Assembly (NCBI RefSeq): GCF_004923315.1
Contig: NZ_CP039642.1
Coordinates: 1-64,000, forward strand
Origin: Azospirillum sp. TSA2s
GTDB taxonomy: Bacteria > Pseudomonadota > Alphaproteobacteria > Azospirillales > Azospirillaceae
Direction of reading: 5' to 3'
DNA: 64,000 bases
Shown one piece after another: positions 61,510 to 64,000 of the stretch. Below the pieces are notes generated by a model. That model made no database searches, was not told the origin of the DNA, and saw only the letters and a list, made by a program, of their open reading frames with translations. The translations under genes and the position numbers were made by a program. How positions within the stretch are numbered: the stretch's first letter is position 1; each line of letters starts with the position of its first letter.

Positions 61510-61935
61510 ATGGAAAGCACCTTCGGTTCCATCCTGACCGCGCTCGGCACCGGCCTTCCGGTGCTGCTGGTCCAGCTCGCCGTCACGCTGGCGCTGCTGG
61601 TGGCGGGCGTCGCCGTCTACACCCGCATCACCCCCTTCGACGAGCGCCGGCTGGTGGCGGAAGGCAATGCCGCCGGCGGCCTGACGCTGGCGGGATCCAT
61701 CGTGGCGCTCGCCATTCCCCTGGCGGCGACGCTGGCGACCAGCGCCTTCGTGCTGGACATCCTGTTGTGGGGTGTGGTGGCGCTGATCCTGCAGCTGGTC
61801 GCCTTCGCCGTGGCGACCCTGCTGATCCGCGACCTGCGCGGCCAGATCGAATCGGGCAACGTCGCATCGGCCGCGGCGCTGGTCGGCGTCCAGCTTGGGG
61901 TGGCGCTGATCAACGCCGCCGCCATGGCCGGATAG
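61510..61935 (+). CDS. DUF350 membrane protein (YjfL-like)
   Basis: 141-aa protein with four transmembrane helices in two similar halves, each ending in the DUF350 pattern (LALLVAGVAVYTRITPFDE; ALILQLVAFAVATLLIRDL). GNAAGGLTLAGSIVALAIPL is the conserved central motif. Ion or small-molecule channel function has been suggested for the family but is unproven. It lies 25 nt after the DUF2491 gene. Confidence 0.88.
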   Translation: MESTFGSILTALGTGLPVLLVQLAVTLALLVAGVAVYTRITPFDERRLVAEGNAAGGLTLAGSIVALAIPLAATLATSAFVLDILLWGVVALILQLVAFAVATLLIRDLRGQIESGNVASAAALVGVQLGVALINAAAMAG

Positions 61936-62090
61936 CAGGGGCGGGTCAAGGAAGGCCAGACCATCTCCCCCGAGAGGTAAGGATGGGGGTCTGGTTCCGG
62001 GATCGTCCCCTCCCCATCTGTGCAGGCGAAGCGTCCGTCGCCCCGTTGCGAGGGGCGCCTCCAACAACCCTTCTTCGACAGGAATCAGCC

Positions 62091-62861
62091 ATGCTTGCCT
62101 TCATCCGCAACCTTATGGGTGTCAAGACCGACCAGGCCGTCCAGGGCGCCATGGAGGCGCTGGTGCGCTGGGATCCGAAGTCCGCGACCGAGGCGGAGCT
62201 GCGGACCATGGAGCAGCATCTGGACGGTCTGGGCCGGCAGGTGGCGGAGGCCCGCGCCATCCATGACCGCGAGCAGCGCGAAGCCGACGCGATCAAGGCG
62301 CTGTCGAACCAGCGCATGGCCGCGGCCGAGCATCTGCAGCGCCAGATCGACGCCGAGACCGACCCGTCGCGCAAGGCCGCCCTGGAAAAGAGCCTGGAGA
62401 CCATCGTCGCCATGCTGGAGGAGATGGCTCCGGAGATCGAACGCGAGGTCCGCGATGCGGTCGAGGCCCGCGAGTTCCTGGAGATGCTGGAGAAGAACTA
62501 CGCCGACGCCGGCGCCAAGCTGAAGGCCGCCCGTGCCGACCTGACCCGCGCCCAGCGCGACATGGGCCGCGCCGACCAGCAGCGCGCCATGGCCGAACGT
62601 CAGGCCGAAGCAGCCCGTCAGGCCGCCGGCCTTGCCGGCGCCACCAGCGGCCTGACCGTGGCGCTGAAGGCGATGCAGGACACGGCAGCCAAGGATCTGG
62701 CCGCGGCAGAGGCCGCCAACGCCAAGGCCAAGCTGCTGCGCCCGTCGGCCCCGGAGAAGGAAGACCCCAACATCGCCGCCGCCCTGGCCGCGGCGTCGGG
62801 CAAGACCGTACCGACCAGCCTGTCCGACCGTCTGGCGGCGCTGAAGGCCAAGCAGGGCTGA
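62091..62861 (+). CDS. PspA/IM30-family membrane-remodelling protein (YjfJ-like)
   Basis: 256 aa, almost entirely helical, with long coiled coils (about 25-190) as in PspA/Vipp1. An N-terminal amphipathic start (MLAFIRNLMGVKT) suits membrane binding. An Ala-rich C-terminal part (AAALAAASGKTVPTSLSDRL) departs from classical PspA. The ATG at 62091 is used because the PspA-like helix begins there. With DUF350 and DUF2491 upstream it resembles the E. coli yjf cluster. No pspF or pspBC is nearby. Confidence 0.85.
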   Translation: MLAFIRNLMGVKTDQAVQGAMEALVRWDPKSATEAELRTMEQHLDGLGRQVAEARAIHDREQREADAIKALSNQRMAAAEHLQRQIDAETDPSRKAALEKSLETIVAMLEEMAPEIEREVRDAVEAREFLEMLEKNYADAGAKLKAARADLTRAQRDMGRADQQRAMAERQAEAARQAAGLAGATSGLTVALKAMQDTAAKDLAAAEAANAKAKLLRPSAPEKEDPNIAAALAAASGKTVPTSLSDRLAALKAKQG

Positions 62862-62911
62862 GAGTGACGGGATCGGCGGGGGCTCTCCGCCGATCCTTAC
62901 CGCTTGGGGGA

Positions 62912-62947
62912 TGGAACAGCGTGGAACAGTTTCCGGCGGCTGTTTCA
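62912..62947. repeat. TGGAACAG dyad element, copy 3
   Basis: TGGAACAG at 62912-62919 and 62922-62929, then CTGTTTCA at 62940-62947. It lies between the convergent pspA-like and helix-turn-helix genes. The spacing differs slightly from the two copies near 33.7-33.9 kb. Confidence 0.65.
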
Positions 62948-62967
62948 TCTCAGCGGCGCCGTCCGCT

Positions 62968-63684
62968 CTACAGGCGGCGGAAGGCGGCCTTTCCGCCCCG
63001 ACGCTCCTGCACCGAGCCGAGGTTGGGATAGGGATCGTCGGGGTTGAGGGTCCAGGGATAGACGCCCTTCGGCCCGGTCGATTCCGGGCGGGCCAGGATG
63101 GCGGCGACGGCGCGCGGATCGGGCGGGGTGCGTTCACGGATCGCGCCGGGGATGTGGTCGTCATCGTCCTGTTCGGGGACGATATCGGCGGGCGGGTCTT
63201 CCGACGGCTGCGGGGTGACGGAGTCGGGCGGTTGGCGGAATTCCGCCTGTTGTGCCGGCTGTTTGGCAGAGGGGGCGCCGAGACCGTCGAGAAGACCGAG
63301 CCGGTCGGCCAGCCAGCGCACGGTCGACGGATCGCCGGCCGAGACCAGCCGTTCGATCTGCTCCGCCACCAGGGCGCGGAGAGAGGAGAGCCGGAGTTCG
63401 GCCTCGCGGTTCAGCGCCTGCCGTTCCCACCACACCCTGTGACGGAAGTCCTTCGATCCGTAATAGGCGCGCCAGAGAGTCGTCCGGCTGCAGCCCATGG
63501 CGCGGGAGACATTGAGGAAACTGCTGCCGCGCGCCAGCATGCCGGCGGCCATGATCCACTGTTCCTCATGGAACTGCGAACCGGGGACCAGAGAGCCTTC
63601 GGAGGGGACCGGCGGCTCTTCGGCCCAGCAGGGGAAACGGTCGCCAAGAGCGTTGGGGGTCAGGGTACGGCTGTCGAGGGGCAT
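62968..63684 (-). CDS. Helix-turn-helix protein resembling phage terminase small subunit N-termini
   Basis: 238 aa from the ATG at 63684 (GCGGAG upstream). A homeodomain-like helix-turn-helix is visible at about residues 45-70 (WIMAAGMLARGSSFLNVSRAMGCSRTTLWRAYY). It is followed by a helical segment (REAELRLSSLRALVAEQIER) and a long acidic, Pro-rich, probably disordered C-terminus. No other phage gene is nearby, so I read it as a chromosomal DNA-binding protein of unknown function. Confidence 0.65.
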   Translation of the reverse strand: MPLDSRTLTPNALGDRFPCWAEEPPVPSEGSLVPGSQFHEEQWIMAAGMLARGSSFLNVSRAMGCSRTTLWRAYYGSKDFRHRVWWERQALNREAELRLSSLRALVAEQIERLVSAGDPSTVRWLADRLGLLDGLGAPSAKQPAQQAEFRQPPDSVTPQPSEDPPADIVPEQDDDDHIPGAIRERTPPDPRAVAAILARPESTGPKGVYPWTLNPDDPYPNLGSVQERRGGKAAFRRL

Positions 63685-63891
63685 GGGGTGGCTCCGCAAG
63701 GGGGTGAGACCTTTGCGGAGAGGTTATAGGAAAGTTGTCTCTTCGTGGCGCGTTTTTGCGAAATCCGTTGCGAGCGATGGGGCGGGACGTAGCGAAACCC
63801 TCCACTCCCACCTTCTACGGCTTCACACAGAGTTTGTGTTTCTCACACCCAATATTTGGGGTATGTTTTCTCGTCCGACGACGGGGGCACG

Positions 63892-64000
63892 ATGGGCAAG
63901 CTGGCGACAATCGGAAAGGCGACCATCCGAGTCTTCGGCAACGACCACCTTCCCCCGCATTTCCACGTCAAGGATACCGATTTCGAGGCCCTGGTCTCGA
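63892..64000 (+). CDS. DUF4160 protein, 5' fragment
   Basis: 36 codons to the window edge. The start (ACGGGGGCACG before the ATG) and sequence IRVFGNDHLPPHFHVKDTDFEALVS match DUF4160 (typical NEHxPPHFH...EA). Such genes are often followed by a DUF2442 gene in toxin-antitoxin-like pairs, so one would be expected just outside. The dyad ACACA/TGTGT (63825-63839) lies upstream. Confidence 0.8.
   Translation, partial: MGKLATIGKATIRVFGNDHLPPHFHVKDTDFEALVS

Noticed and set aside
57849..61586. 1245-codon minus-strand open frame
   Set aside because: Only its last part (ftsE, 57849-58604) has family features. The rest is antisense to plsC and the DUF2491 gene, with composition typical of GC-rich shadow frames.
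62968..64000. Prophage remnant suggested by the terminase-like helix-turn-helix protein
   Set aside because: No other phage genes, no attachment-site repeats, and flanking genes are chromosomal.
1..64000. tRNA, rRNA and insertion sequences
   Set aside because: I looked for tRNA-like cloverleaf/TTCGA arms, rRNA motifs, and transposase genes with terminal inverted repeats and found none I can support.

Overview
The window is a high-GC chromosomal segment most consistent with an alphaproteobacterium of the Azospirillum type (Rhodospirillales). This is an inference from gene content: a beta-ketoadipate operon, a sugar-acid TRAP system, ketone-body use, EPS precursor genes, an ftsEX-ydcF-plsC neighbourhood, and many GC-rich dispersed palindromic repeats. 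I see no rRNA, tRNA, CRISPR array or insertion sequence. Both ends cut genes: a LivH-type permease on the left and a DUF4160 protein on the right.

Layout. 1-2113 (-): LivK/LivH-type ABC uptake system. 2462-9395 (+): complete protocatechuate branch, pcaI-J-F-D-C-B-H-G, with IclR/PcaR-like sites in the divergent intergenic region. 9540-11624 (-): Cache-domain chemoreceptor. 11916-15515 (-): gntK-dctQ-dctM-dctP, facing a LacI-family regulator (15877-16941) across two matching palindromes. 17079-25509 (+): NMP/thymidine phosphorylase-like enzyme, beta-CASP RNase-like protein, then a YhiI-RbbA-YhhJ-type transporter whose genes have been invaded by dispersed repeats. 25725-29585 (-): phosphomannomutase/phosphoglucomutase, ugd and galU (UDP-glucose and UDP-glucuronate supply). 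29989-33413: pseudouridine synthase, small acetyltransferase, HigBA pair, TPR/glycosyltransferase-like protein. 33966-37812: O-antigen-ligase-like protein, heptosyltransferase-like protein and a polytopic GT. 38078-42194: DUF2934 protein, 16-Cys copper-binding protein, EmrAB-type efflux pump with a MarR repressor and twin operators. 42419-44284: ilvD.

44523-51678 is the most unusual part. It holds a cyclase-homology/ATPase/TPR protein, an RHH_4 regulator, a 65-aa Cys-free peptide, a YcaO enzyme, a TfuA partner, a Crp-family regulator with an apparently intact cyclic-nucleotide pocket, and a second RHH_4 regulator. A CRP-like dyad lies upstream of the peptide, and a nested hairpin separates it from ycaO. 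I read this as a candidate RiPP or protein-thioamidation locus under second-messenger control; product and function are unknown.

51749-55265 (-): GntP permease, atoD, atoA and bdhA, a hydroxybutyrate/acetoacetate operon. 55698-59534: copZ-like chaperone behind a CueR-like promoter, hemP behind a Fur-like box, then ydcF-ftsX-ftsE facing plsC. 59658-62861 (+): DUF2491, DUF350 and PspA/IM30 proteins, resembling the E. coli yjfK-yjfL-yjfJ set. 62968-64000: a helix-turn-helix protein and the DUF4160 fragment. Start codons were chosen from ribosome-binding sites and family N-termini; many long antisense frames were discarded as GC-rich shadows.
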